Assembly: GCF_933775445.1 (NCBI RefSeq)
Contig: NC_065874.1
Span: 28,714,501-28,778,500 of the forward strand
Origin: Argentina anserina
Taxonomy: Eukaryota > Streptophyta > Magnoliopsida > Rosales > Rosaceae
Reading direction: 5' to 3'
Length of the DNA stretch: 64,000 nucleotides
Of this stretch, positions 1-12,064 are shown in pieces. How positions within the stretch are numbered: position 1 is the stretch's first letter; each line of letters begins with the position of its first letter. Under the pieces are notes generated by a model. The model did not search any database and was not told the DNA's origin. It was given only the letters and a program-made list of their open reading frames with translations. The position numbers and the translations under genes are program-made.

Positions 1-7
1 GAGGGCT

Positions 8-1373
8 AGAAACGCAAGGACAGACTCCTTAGCAAGGCTTGCCACAGCGCAGCCACATCAATGCCGTAAGGATACTAGGGTCGAAGTGCTCCACCATCCC
101 TCCATCTCCCAGACTCTACAGGAGATATGCCAGATAGAACGAAACCAAGACTCGTGGATGGATGAGATCATAGCACTTAAGTATGATGGCAAGTTACCCG
201 AAGACAAGGATGCCGCAAGACAGCTAACGAGACGCGCAATGAGATATCACTTGCGAAATGACACACTCTACCGCCAAGGCCTGCTGAACGCCAGTTTAAG
301 ATGCGTCACAACTGAAGAAGGCAAACGGATCTTGCAAGAAATTCACAGTGGCGACTGCGGTAACCACTACGGCAGCAGCACACTAGCTGGAAAAACACTG
401 CGGACAGGATATTACTGACCTACACTTGCCACCGACGGACAAGAGCTCGACAGATCTTGCCATAAATGTCAAATACATGGGCCCATACCACGACAACCCT
501 CAGAACCGCTATCATACATAGTCAGCCCATGGATCAACTGCCTCTGGGGAATGGATCTGATAGGCTTGCTTCCCGTCGGGAAATGTCAATTTAAGTGGGT
601 CATCGTGTGCATCGACTATCACTCCAAATGGATCGAAGCCCCACCCTTGACCGCAATAACAACTGAGAAAGTTCAAGATTTTCTACATCGCAACATCTTC
701 TACCGCCACGATACGCCGGTGTCTATCATCACGGACAATGGCACACAGTTCAATAATGACCACCTCATCACGTGGTGTAAAGCAAGGGGGACTACGCTCA
801 AGTTCGCCTCCGTCGCGCACCCTAAGACTAATGGGCAAGTGGAAGATGCCAACAAATTAATCAAGGGCCTCCTTAGGAAGAAATTGGATGATGCAAATGG
901 GCTTTGGCCCGAGAAGCTCGACGAGGTACTATGGGCAATCCGCACCATGCCAACAAGCCACGGGCGAGACCCATTTCTGCCTAATGTACGGCACAGAAGC
1001 AGTACTTCCTATCGAAGTAATCCAGCCAACACAACGGGTTTCGTTATTCAACCCCGAGACCAATTCGGAGAACATGCAACTTGATAAAGATCTCTTGGAA
1101 GAAAAATGCATCGCAGCACATCATCATAACATCCTAAACAAACAACGCGTGGCACACTTCTACAACTCTAGAGTGAAGAGCATGACAATTCAGCTCGGTG
1201 ACTGGGTCCTAAAGAAGGTCTAAACAAAGGTACCCGGGTTACGCCCGAGATGGGACATACCATATAAAGTCGTTGAGATCGTGGCAGCAAACACGTACTG
1301 CCTGGAGGACAAGTACGGAGAGAGATTAGCCCACCCTTGGAACATGAAACAGCTTAAGTACTACTACAAGTAA
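8..1373 (+). pseudogene. pol remnant: RNase H tail and integrase
   Basis: One frame runs from the RNase H end (ARNARTDSLARLA, from position 8) into a zinc-binding region (HSGDCGNH ... CHKC) and the integrase core. The D, D, E catalytic triad is visible in VIVCIDYHSKW, SIITDNGTQF and NGQVEDANK. The C-terminal part (YGTEAVLPIEV ... HPWNMKQLKYYYK, stop at 1371-1373) continues in another frame. Integrase would join the cDNA to host DNA. The copy is dead: a TGA at 416-418 sits where a Trp is expected, a frameshift lies near 960, and a TAA follows LKKV near 1221. The order RNase H-integrase is that of Ty3/gypsy, not Ty1/copia. Confidence 0.88.
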
Positions 1374-1917
1374 AGGTCCGCGCGTAGCACAACACATAGG
1401 GACTTGGACTGTTTTAAGTACTTACGGCACATTGTCAAAGCTATCTTTGTACATACGGCTACGGCCAGACTATCAATGAAATGAGAAATTTTTCAAACCA
1501 TTGATCCTTACTACGCCAGTATACTAGCGTACCATAGCAATTAAATTCATTCGACAGACTATTTCATTGTACGCGCAATAAAGATAGTATTGAGCATGTA
1601 GCCAAAAGTATAAAACAACAATCACACAACGTTTGCTATGACAATCACCTAGGAGACAAAAACTACTTGAAAGACCCAAAGGGCTATAGTTCATTAAGAT
1701 AATCAGTACGGCACAAGGCCCATCAAAGAAAAAAACTTGAAAAATACAACGAAATAATAAGAGATAAATGATGAAGCATTTCGGGAACGAATGATGTTCT
1801 TCCATTATGCCCAGTCTTTAACTCCCATCATGTTCCTCCCCAGCAGCTTGCTACGCTGTTACCGCTCAGGTCGCATCATTGGTTCGCGTAACATCTAATT
1901 CTGTCGCTTGCTCCGGT

Positions 1918-4311
1918 TCACCTTGCGACGATTGTGCATCCTGGCGCTCTGCGAAGGACGAGTAAGAGAAGGAGTCTCCGGATTAGAATCAGACCTGTCA
2001 ATATATAACAAGATAAAGCAGAAGAAGAAGAGTCATAAATTTCCTTACCATCTTCCTCCTGCACTTCGGCCTCCGCAGCAGAAGAGGGCTGCGAGAAGGG
2101 CGGGACCACCTCATGTAGCATCGGCGGCGCTTCCAGCCTATTCTCCCTCTGTCGTACCTTGTAATCCGCTGGGTCTATCATCCCCAGCTCAAGGAACTGT
2201 GCAATCATACCCTTCCAAGTACTCCGTCATCTCCGATGATGCTTTGAATGTGGCCACTGCGTTGGCTGCAGCCTCCTCCGCCACGCGGGCTTTCTCCACC
2301 TCCGCTTCCTCCTTCGCCCATATGGCTAGTTCTTCTACCTCGACAAGAGCCGACTGCGCCGCATATCTCTCCGCGGCCATCTGCTGCGCCAATGACTCGG
2401 CCACCTCCCGACGGGCGACCTCTTGGCAGAGATCTTCTTGCAGGTTCGCCGCATTCTCCACCTTCACCTTGGCATTGCCAAGTCGTTTTCCAGAAGCAAT
2501 ACCCTTGTGGCGTGATTGCTATCTCGTTCAGTCACATCGACGAGTAGATGTCGCTCCTCAAGGACGTCTCGCTCCGTGTCGAGCAGGTTGAACACCATCT
2601 TTGCCGTTCTAGTCGCAGTTAGACCAAGCGGGCTACGCAGTTCCAGGCCAGACTCCTCTGGTCGTCGTAATCCCCCGAGCCTGGCACGCTGGCTTAGTAG
2701 GATCAGCTTTTCCAAATCCGCGGCGCCCAGCTGGCTTAATGGACTATGCTCCAAAGTCGAAACATCCTCATCGACCCGGGAGTCGGTGAAGGTTATAGGC
2801 CCATTATGGGTTGTCTTCTGGTCTTCTGCCTCTTGGGTTGCGGCGCTTCGACCGTCATATCCTCCACGTCTTCATGAGCGGCGGACGACTTCGCTTTTCG
2901 CTGAGAGGCAATCGTTTTTTTAGCCTTCTTCTTCTTACCACCCTCTAAGGACTCCACCGGAGTAGCCAACCGCGGATCGGTGTCTATATGACCTACGCCC
3001 TCCGCATCACTTCGACGAGGCAAGCCTTGTTCATTCGGCAAGCTCGCGTGGGCCGGTACGGGCAGATCCATGACCTGCGTAGAATCCTCAACTCGCTTCG
3101 CGGTCGCGTTCACTCCCTTATTGGCCGCCACCATTTTCTCCGCCATCACGCGCTGCAGCATGGTTACGGCTAAACCTTCGGTATCCTAAGTTACGTTGGG
3201 GTCTTCATGCTGCAGGAACCTCGCATAGCAAACACACTCCGATTTCTCAAAGTTTATGTTTACCGAAAGCGTCCTAGCTGCACACACAATCACATATCAG
3301 TACGCCAAATAAAATAAAAAAGAGAAAAAAAGTGGAAAACAAGAGCGTAACGACGTCACTCACGATGGCGGCGGAGTAGTCCTTGCTCAAATAACAGATA
3401 CGGGTTCGTTAACACCTTCAAGTCATGGATCAAATCCTCACCTTGGCACCTCCAAAGATACATCACACGATTGACACGGTCAACTTCGCGCTCCGACAAT
3501 ACTAACCTCCGTCCCGCTGCGCAACAAAAGAACAACAATACGTCAGTAAACAATTATTCCACATAAATTACTTCATAAGAAATTAACACCTGCAGTTAAT
3601 TGCTTGAAAATGAGAGGGGATACGCTTCTCCAGGAGATATTCTTCCCCGTTAATACGCTCGTATTCCCACCCACTCTCTACAACGAAGCTATTCTTTTGC
3701 CAGTTTGCTTCCGAGGAGGGCGAATTCTCCAAAACTTAGAACTAACTGCGTTCGTCCCACCTAACCAACCGCGCAGTCCCTCCATTTCCATTACGTTGGT
3801 TGTAATCTATCTTGAAGAAGTGGAGAACCTCCGCCGTAGTGGGAAACCAACATCCCAAAAGGTGGAAGAGTGAGCAAAGGCCAAGAATAACCCGCCACAT
3901 GTTGTAACTGACTTGCCCAAAGGCCAAGCCGAACTCCGCCACCAAGCACTGCAGTCGTGGATCCAACAGTAATTCGACGCTGAGCCGCAATACTGAGGGA
4001 CTGACCAGCGTATATCCCTCGGGCAGTAGTGACCCGTACTCATCCAACTCAATGGCTTGAGCCACGAGCGTAGCCGGCAGCTTAAATTCCTCCACGTAGC
4101 CAAGTACTGCGGCGGGGTCCGCCCCCTGCGGTTCCTCTACCTCCGCCCTTTGTACTCCACCATCTAACCAACACCTCACATGCGCTGGACTCAACGCCGG
4201 GCTTGAAATACTAGTCCCAGAGGCGTTCGCAATACGCTCGCGCACACCCCGGTCTTGGCTCGGAACAGGGCACATCTCACTCTCTCCGACTTCCTCGCGT
4301 ATCGACTTCAT
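1918..4311 (-). pseudogene. Antisense extra ORF of the Tat element (gypsy-type transposon domain)
   Basis: Several minus-strand open segments lie end to end in different frames. The first (4311-3742, 189 aa) contains LPEGYTLVSPSVLRLSVELL followed by a FGLAFGQVSYNMWRVI stretch. I recognise this as the plant 'putative gypsy type transposon' domain (Pfam PF04195 type). Later segments (3553-3356, 3161-2793, 2754-2464, 2467-2189, 2208-1918) give a Lys-rich basic stretch (GKKKKAKK), an Ala/Glu-rich coiled coil and a C-terminal FLELGMIDPADYKV motif. The last two segments join across a frameshift (YDCTVP / MIAQFLEL). Such antisense ORFs are known in Tat elements; their function is unknown. Some gaps may be introns, but frameshifts make this copy a likely pseudogene. 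Confidence 0.75.
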
Positions 4312-5337
4312 TGTACTTGACGATTCGCTACTCTCGCAAGGACCGTGGCATGATCCTCACAATGTGAATTGCCACAACTGCTTTGCCGCACCAAGTCCAG
4401 GTAGTTGGCCTCCAACTCACTTGTACACGATTCAAAGGATCTTTACGCGAACAAACTCCCCTCTGCATGCGCGGAATCGCTGTCAGTTAGTATATTTATC
4501 CTAGGCATTACGCCGCAACAAGCAACACCGCAGTCAAAGACGAACACCATAAACCTAGAAGTTAGAGAGTCAATCAGATCTAGCCTAAGAACATCGCAAG
4601 GAAGAACATGAAGAACATGAAAATCACGAAGAACACGAAGAACACCAAACCCAGTTTTAGGCCAAACTTATCGACAACCGCCCTCACAAACACCCCACTT
4701 AGCCGGAAAACACTTATCCAAAGATCAAACAGACCCAAAACTTATCAATTTCGATGGAAAACCCAAACCCAAAACCAATGCATTACCCCATAACCCAAAA
4801 ATCACCAGAAAATAACCAAAAGTGCAAACGCATATAGGACATTCCGATCAAAAGATACCTTAAAGAGTGATTTGCACAAATAACCTCGGTAGGATCTCGT
4901 CCAAACTTGAAGAATAGGATAGGCAACAAAGGAGGGAACGAGAGAACTGAGAGCTTTTAAAATTCAAAAAAGCTTGGAACTGTCGATAATGACAGTCCCC
5001 CTATCCCTTTCACCCTTTTATAGTAACTTCATACCACATCTCGCCCGTTGATTTCTCAAAAATGCTCCCTAACCGTTGATACAGAAACGATTACTCACAT
5101 CTTAGCCGTTGACCCAAAAGGCATCGCCCCAGATCCCGCCGCATGGCATGAGTTACCGAGACGACACTTCGATAACGCACGCAATAATTGCATGCAATAA
5201 CTGCTTACACGGCTAACGTCACCTCTTCCCGAAATTGAATCGCCCACGGCACGCTCACCCAATGCCTATACAACACGTACTGCCAACAGTGCGAATCGCA
5301 TCTCTCTCAGCCCACGTTACAACGCTCAAAAGATAAT

Positions 5338-6040
5338 GCTCAAAGACGTCCTACGCGTAACAATTTACTACGCTATGACGGACGCACACACTCAAAAGAT
5401 AGCGCTCAAAGACGTCCTACGCGTAACAATTTACTACGCTATGACGGACGCACTATGCTCAAAGATAGCGCTCAAATATGTCCTACTCGTAAAGATTTAC
5501 TACATTATGACGGACGCACTACGCTTAAAGATAGTGCTCAGACGTCCTACGCGTAAAGATTTACTACGCTAATGACAGACGCACTACGCTTAGAGATAGT
5601 GCTCAGACGTCCTACGCGTAAAGATTTACTACACTATGACGGACGCACTATGCTCAACGATAGCGTTCAAAGACGTCCTACGCGTAACGATTTACTACGC
5701 TATAATGGACTCACTACACTCAAAGATAGCACTCGAAGATGTCCTACGCGTAAAGATTTACTACGCTATGACTGCCGCACTACGCTCAAAGATAGCACTC
5801 AGACGTCCTATGCGTAAAGATTTACTACACTATGACGGACGCACTACGCTAAAAGATAACGCTCAGACGTCCTAGGCGTAATGATTTACTCCGCTATGAC
5901 ACGCACTACGCTCAACAATAGCGTTCAAAGACGTCATCTGCGTAAAGATTTACTACGCTATGACACGCACTACGCTCAACAATAGCGTTCAAAGACGTCA
6001 TCTGCGTAAAGATTTACTACGCTATGTCAGACACACATTG
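5338..6040. repeat. Minisatellite, about 11 units of 62-66 bp
   Basis: Units begin near 5338, 5404, 5470, 5536, 5601, 5665, 5730, 5796, 5861, 5923 and 5987. Each has the form GCTCAAAGACGTCCTACGCG, then TAAAGATTTACTACGCTATG, then ACGGACGCACTACGCTCAAA. The array lies inside the retroelement between the antisense ORF and the 3' LTR. The chance ORFs across it are repeat translation, not genes. Confidence 0.92.
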
Positions 6041-6216
6041 ACCAACCAACACCCCCAGAGGCTCGACATAGTTCATTACACCATCCGCAACTTTGGCATT
6101 CCTTAATCGGGACTCCGAGGTGGGTTCGTGAGACCCATCGCTGATTATGGCGAAATGCTCAATTTTAACTCCTCAGTCAAGAAACTGCCTCTCTAGACAA
6201 GGAACTTGGGGGGACT

Positions 6217-6440
6217 TGTTGGCATAGGCTTATACCCGCCATAATCAGCGTAACTATCAACACACTATGGCTATCAAAAACAAACAACCCATTAGCCAAA
6301 TATCAAAATTGGTCGCGTTCTCTATTCTCAATCGTCTTTTTCTCTCCACTGCCCAACTCCCCCGTCTCTAATACATATCCACCAATGGAAGGAGACCTCT
6401 TAGCCCTCTAACCGCAAGTCTCCTCTTAACTTAATTAGGG
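6217..6440 (+). repeat. Start of Tat-element 3' LTR
   Basis: A G-rich polypurine tract (GGAACTTGGGGGGA) is followed by TGTTGGCATAGGCTTATACC. The same ~60-bp start, diverged, appears at 63893 at the far end of the window, which supports it as an LTR boundary. The right end is not identifiable, so the coordinate is approximate. Confidence 0.6.
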
Positions 6441-8364
6441 ATTTAGAATTAAAGTTTTCATTGTGCAATTTCTTTCGTTTTTATTTCTTTAATTTTGGGT
6501 ATTGAGTTATTTTTACTTTTTAATATGAGATTGCTTTTATAGTGAATCTCAATTTCCAAATCTCATCGCATATTAAACAATCTAAAGTTTCAAATTTATG
6601 AAAATTTGTGTTTTATATAATTTGAATTCCCAAATCCAGTATCTATTTTTATATATTCTTTTATAGGTGGTTTATTTATGAAATTATAAATTTGGATATG
6701 TATACATCACACTTTTGAATCGGGACGAGACGAGGGTTTTTAAGAATACATCACACTCGGGATTAATCCCGGTTGGAACGGGATGAGATCGGGACGGGAC
6801 GGGACAAATCCCACATTCCTATGAAGTTAAATAAAAACCTATATTTTTACTTTTTCATAACAAAGTAACATTTAATAATGAAATTTTAACAAAAAAAATA
6901 CATATTATGTTCAAAATATTATAATTTACCATTATTATTTGAGTTGATATAATTTTGGAGTTATTAAGAACAAAAATTAGTTTCATTTTGATACAAATAG
7001 ATAAGAATTTTTAAGTTTTCATTAAAGGTGGGACGGAACGGGACGAAGCGGGATATAAATTATTCGTCCCACGTCTCATCCCATCATTATGAAACGGGAC
7101 GGGATCGGGACGGGACGAACGTTTTTAGACCTCCGTCCCGTCCCTATGAATTTCGGGACGGGATCGGGATTTCCGTTTTTTATGCCCACCCTAAGTCCAT
7201 ATATGTAACTGATAAAGAGTTGATACCTTTAATCTACTTTTATCGATCTTTCATCAGCTTTATCTGGATAAATTGATCGATAAACTAGTAAATTCGACCT
7301 TAGATCATCATAGCCAGACCTTAAATATTTGTATGTAAATTACCATGCAAACATACATTAATACAATTATAGGCATATATATATATAATAGCCAATTCAT
7401 TTCTTTGTTCAAAAATAAAAAAATGGCCAATTGATTAATTTTCGGGCATTGATTCTAGGATCAGATAAAAGCAGGCATGTGTTCATATTACTGATCGATG
7501 GCTCCAGCTACCAGCTAGCCAGCTAGAGAAAGCACATAGTTATGTTCATATATGGGACGCTGCTTACATTGCCTCGACGGTTAGTACGTCGGATATGAAA
7601 GTTAAAGATCATTTAACGAATTCACAGTAATTACCTAGCTCTTATTGTAATTCAAAAGAAATTATAGCTAGCTAGCTAGCTCTTTATACGTAGCTTCTTA
7701 AGATATATCTATAATCTATTTATGTCCCAGCCTGGAGAGAAAACCATATAACCTCAGACTTAATTAGTTAGAGACTTGCGAGTTGAACAATCTCTTTTAG
7801 TAATGCAGTTTGAACTACATGAGTAGACCGAACTTAACTCAATTAAATCATTTGATTTAAAGAGGATTGATATACTTGCATCCTCCGAGTTTGAGAATTA
7901 TGGATACTGTACTATGCTTTTCCTCAATTATTGTAATTAATTGATTCATGCAATTTGTAACTCTAAGTGGGCACGCAATTCAGGTCCAACAATGGTCCAA
8001 ATGTTTCTAATTCACACCATAAACATATCAAGCTCAAAAGTGCACCACTGATTACTACTGGTGGGGCGCCCAAAATATCCTAGTATAACATATCTATCTA
8101 CGCGCAAATTATCTTTTTTGCATGAGGAAGTATATGATCAACTAGTTTAAGGCTGCAATTTGCTTCCTTTTCCAACCAAATGTCTCCACATGCATATGAT
8201 ATATGAAGATTCAAGGCTAGCTTTATGGCATGAAAATGAGCGAAAGGCCGTACATAGAACTAGTCACATATGAGTCAGTGAGTCTGTTTTTTTTTTTTTG
8301 GTTAATAGTGAGAGTCTGGTAAATAAGAATTAGATGGAAGAGAATTAGATTCCCATGACACCAC
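6441..8364. other. Intergenic, with hAT-like remnant near 6700-7193
   Basis: No gene is seen. 6715-7193 is full of GGGACGGGAT-type subterminal repeats and ends with a hAT-like inverted terminus (the reverse complement reads TAGGGTGGGCATAAAAAACG; end at 7193). I could not find a matching left end, so it is probably a truncated or nested Ac-like MITE. 7194-8364 is AT-rich with no recognisable feature. Confidence 0.5.
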
Positions 8365-8372
8365 TAAAGAGC

Positions 8373-11300
8373 CAGGGCCGGATCTGAGCTTTGTGGTGCC
8401 CAGGGCGGGTATAAATTTTGTGCCCCCATATGATAAATAATTTGTATAGAACACTCGAATTTTTAGGGGTTTGGAACCCAATGGGCGGCTCATTCCCACG
8501 CCGATTTTATTAAATAAAAAGAACATGATATAACAAGAGGGACATAAACAAACAAATCATCTAAAATGATGTCTTCTTGCATTTTTTGAAGCAAAATCAT
8601 CAATTATCTTCTCATATTCAACATTTGCTAGCATATTTCCTTCGATGGTTAAAATTGCTAACCCATTCAACCTCTCTTGACTCATAGTAGCCCTTAGATA
8701 AGACTTCAACAATTTCAGTTTTGAGAAACTTCGTTCCGCGGAAGCTACAGTCACTGGTATAGTCAATAAAACCTTGTAAGCAATCATAACAGTCGGAAAC
8801 ATATCCGCTCTCTTTGCAAACTCCATAATTTCAATGGATGACCAAGGCTTATCTGTTTCATAGGCCTCACTTGGCATCATCTCCTGCAAAATTTGTAACT
8901 CCATAAGCAAATATTTCGCATCAATGTCACAAGCCTCACCATTTCTCAAAGCATTTTCAAGATTCAAACAACAACTTCTCAATTCATGTTCATCTAAATA
9001 AGCCAACTTTGATGCATCAAACAAAAAACCAAAAATAGATTCAAATGTTTTCATTTGCTCAAACCTGCTTTTTAATTGAGAAAGAGCCATATCCACTAAA
9101 ACAAGAAAGTAATCAGTTCTAAAGGACTCTAGAGCATATTGTTGTTCCCTTTCAGTGTTTGGAATTTCATCAAAATGTTTTTTTCTGCAAACATGACGTT
9201 TTATAGGAAAGACGGGCTTTATTCCCATCAGTAGTGCTATTTCTTTAGCTTCACTCATAGCTGAATTTAACCCATCTTCCCTATACTTTTCAAAATAAGA
9301 AACAAGTCCCTCCAGATTCTTCACAGCAACATCAAGAAGCATATCTTTTGATTGTAACTTTTTACTCACCAAGTTGATCTTGTACAAAATGTCATGCCAA
9401 ATGACCAAACTTAGAACAAAATCAAAACTTGAAAACTCACCATTTATCAAAGAACCAGCATCCCTACACACTTTACCATCATCACTTATTTCAGATAATT
9501 TTGTTAAGGCTTCTTTTATTTGGGCAACTTGAGTTTTGATAGCTTTGACACTCTCTATATGACTTTCCCACCGTGTAGTTGACAAGGATTTCAAAGTCAA
9601 GTCATCAACATAATCAAGCAAAACACTCCATCGCTTTGTAGAATTAGAGAACACAGTGTAAATTGTTTGACATGTTCCAAAGAAAGTTTTTGCCTTGTGA
9701 CAAGAGTTTGCCATATCACACAAAACTAAATTAAGACAATGACAACCACATGGCATATAAAAGGCTATAGGATTTATATCAAGCAATCTTTTCTGCACAC
9801 TTTGGTGTTTCCCTTTCATGTTAGATCCATTATCATAGCCTTGTCCTCGCACACAATCAATATCCAAATCAAGAGATTTTAAAGCTGCTTGTAATTCATT
9901 AAAAAGTCCTAAACCAGATGTATCTTCCACATTGAGAAACTCTAAAAAGAACTCTTCTATTTTTATTGTAGGACTCAGCACATCTACACATCTTATGATT
10001 AAGGTCATTTGTTCCTTGTGGCTTGCGTCTGGAGTGCAATCAAGGATTACTGAAAAATATCTTGCCTCTTTGATTTTGTTAATGATTGCACTCTTGACAT
10101 TTGAGGCCAACATACCAATCAACTCATTTTGAATTTTATGGCTTAGATAATGGTAATGAATTTCTTTATCTTGAATGAGGCGAAAATGTTGTTTCATTAT
10201 AGGATCAAATTCAGCAATCATTTCAAGCATGCCTCAAAAATTTCCATTCGAATCTTCATAAATTTTTTCATTTGTTCCACGAAAAGCCAAGTTATGTTTT
10301 GCAAGACATTTGACAACAGCAATTATTCTGATCATAACTTCTCTCCAATGCTCAGTATCTTTTTTAATCAACTCTTGTAACTCTTTATCAATCGTTTGAT
10401 TCTTTTTCAATCTCATTCGCAACTCAGCCCATGTTTTCAAGTTTATGAGGTGTTCAGAACTGCTTTCATGTTTACTCAATATTTGACTAAGGTGTTTCCA
10501 ATCTTTTATTCCTTCACTTGCTAACTGACTTCTTGAATGAGCAACTTTGAATAACTTACAACAAAAACAAAAAACTTTATCAAGCTCTTTTGAGTAGATT
10601 AACCATTTTCTATCGAAAGAATCACCATTTTCTAATTTTTGAACATAATGCTCTGAGGAAAAATGCCGACCTAAACCATCCTTAGGAAAGTTCATAACAG
10701 CTTCTCTAATGGGTCCTTTTTCCACAAGCAAGTCTTTCATTTTTGAATTTAGACTATCCCAAACCCTAGGATCAAATATATTCAAATCAGCCGGTGGTTT
10801 TGAAAATTCAGAACAATTGGCTCTAATTTCACCATGGCAAGGATTTTCATTATTTTCCATTTGGTCACTTTCATTTTCATCTAAATCAACAAGTTCATCA
10901 GTTACTTCATTCTGATCTTCTACAACTTCTTCATTAACTTCATTATGATTTACAACAGGGTCACTCTGTTGATTCTGATCTTCTACAAGTTCTTCATTAA
11001 CTTCATTATGATTTACGATAGGGTCATTCTGTTCATTAACTAATTCCTGATCACGATTATCAACTGCATTTTTGTTCTTTTTAAAAATAAAATTATCCAT
11101 AGCTCCATGTTGGGATCGATCAAGTGCTACTATACTTTTCGATCTTTTTCTTTTTTGAGCACCTGACTTTTGTTTTCGAGGAAACATAACTGATTCATAA
11201 AATAAACTCAACCAAGCAGGCAAGCACACAAGCTACTAGCTTGCAAAACATTGAATCATGAATAATTGACTTATTGACAATAAGCACAGAACGATGGAAC

Positions 11301-12056
11301 CTGGAATCAGCTTTTTTTCTCTTCTTTTTTCTTTCTATCGGATCAAGACTGAATTGCAACTCCAAGTTTCAATTACACCTGTATTAATAATTGGAAAAAG
11401 TAGTAATAGATTAACAATTGATACCCAAATTTTCAACGAATATCACAATGGAAGATACAATTGCATATTAGATATTTAGATTGAACTATTATTTGATTAT
11501 AATCCACAAAGCAGTAATCAAATGATCAATTTCAAAAGATGATTCCGATATCAAAACTGACAAAGAGACAAACATTCAATACCTATTTGAATTGTGTCTC
11601 AGCCTCTCAGGCTCTCAGCCCACACCGATTGAAACTTGAATCACCGTCAAAGGACAAAAAGAAAGAAAGTAGAAAGATCGGGTAATTTGGGTGAATGGGT
11701 GATAGATGAGAATGAGAGATTGGGAGAGGAATAAAACATTGAAGCCTCAAATGTGTACAGAAAATTTTATTGGTTTTAGGGATTGGGAAGAGTAGAAGAC
11801 GTTTTCGATCGAAAGAATAAGAAATGTTAGAACTTAATTGCAGATTGGAGATTTGGAGCGGATGGAATCGATGAACTCATCAAAAACCAAGAAGAATGGG
11901 AAAGGAGGAGAGTCCAGGCTGTCCAGCGTCGGCAGACTTTAAGAATCTGATTTTTTTTAATTAATTAAATATATAATTAATAGGTGCCCCACTCTCTTTG
12001 ATTAAAAACTTCAAGTGGGCAATCGCACACTTTGCCCGTGTGCAAGGCCGGCCCTG
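8373..12056 (-). mobile_element. hAT transposon (Tip100-like), complete, with 8-bp TSD
   Basis: Termini are CAGGGCCGGATCTGAG at 8373 and, inverted, CAGGGCCGGCCTTG at 12056. The target-site duplication TAAAGAGC is exact at 8365-8372 and 12057-12064. Length is 3684 bp. The element encodes a hAT transposase on the minus strand. TIRs starting CAGGG(G/C)CGG resemble those of the Tip100 group. 11230-12056 is the 5' leader and promoter side. The exact TSD and near-open transposase suggest fairly recent insertion. Confidence 0.95.
8557..11229 (-). pseudogene. hAT transposase (TTF zinc finger, DUF4371, hAT dimerisation), one in-frame stop
   Basis: Two open segments, 11229-10234 (331 aa) and 10230-8557 (557 aa), are in the same frame. 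Only a TGA (10236-10234) and one codon separate them from the next ATG, so the ancestor was about 890 aa. N-terminal half: acidic low-complexity repeats (NHNEVNEELVEDQN twice), then a TTF-type zinc finger (RHFSSEHY ... KVFCFCCKLF) and the start of DUF4371. C-terminal half: [17 protein letters not shown] with the first catalytic Asp, [12 protein letters not shown] with the second, and the hAT dimerisation motif [15 protein letters not shown] near the end. This is the plant group often named 'zinc finger MYM-type protein 1-like'. It would cut and rejoin the element's ends in the nucleus. The nonsense codon probably inactivates it unless read through. Confidence 0.93.
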
Positions 12057-12064
12057 TAAAGAGC

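Larger units (their letters stand above)
1..6440 (+). mobile_element. Ty3/gypsy (Tat-like) LTR retrotransposon, 3' part, decayed
   Basis: The window opens inside a retrotransposon. In order: the end of RNase H, integrase, an antisense ORF, AT/CA-rich untranslated spacer (4312-5330, no gene seen), a ~65-bp minisatellite (5338-6040), a polypurine tract (about 6199-6215) and the start of the 3' LTR (TGTTGGCATAGG at 6217). An extra antisense ORF plus tandem repeats between pol and the 3' LTR are established features of the Tat/Ogre/Retand lineage. The 5' LTR, gag, protease and RT lie left of the window. The right end of the LTR is not defined; 6440 is an estimate. Confidence 0.8.

Noticed and set aside
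5336..5875. ORFs across the 5.3-5.9 kb repeat
   Set aside because: They are translations of the minisatellite and shift frame with unit-length changes.
5338..6040. CRISPR-like array
   Set aside because: The repeats are adjacent with no unique spacers, and the DNA is plant.
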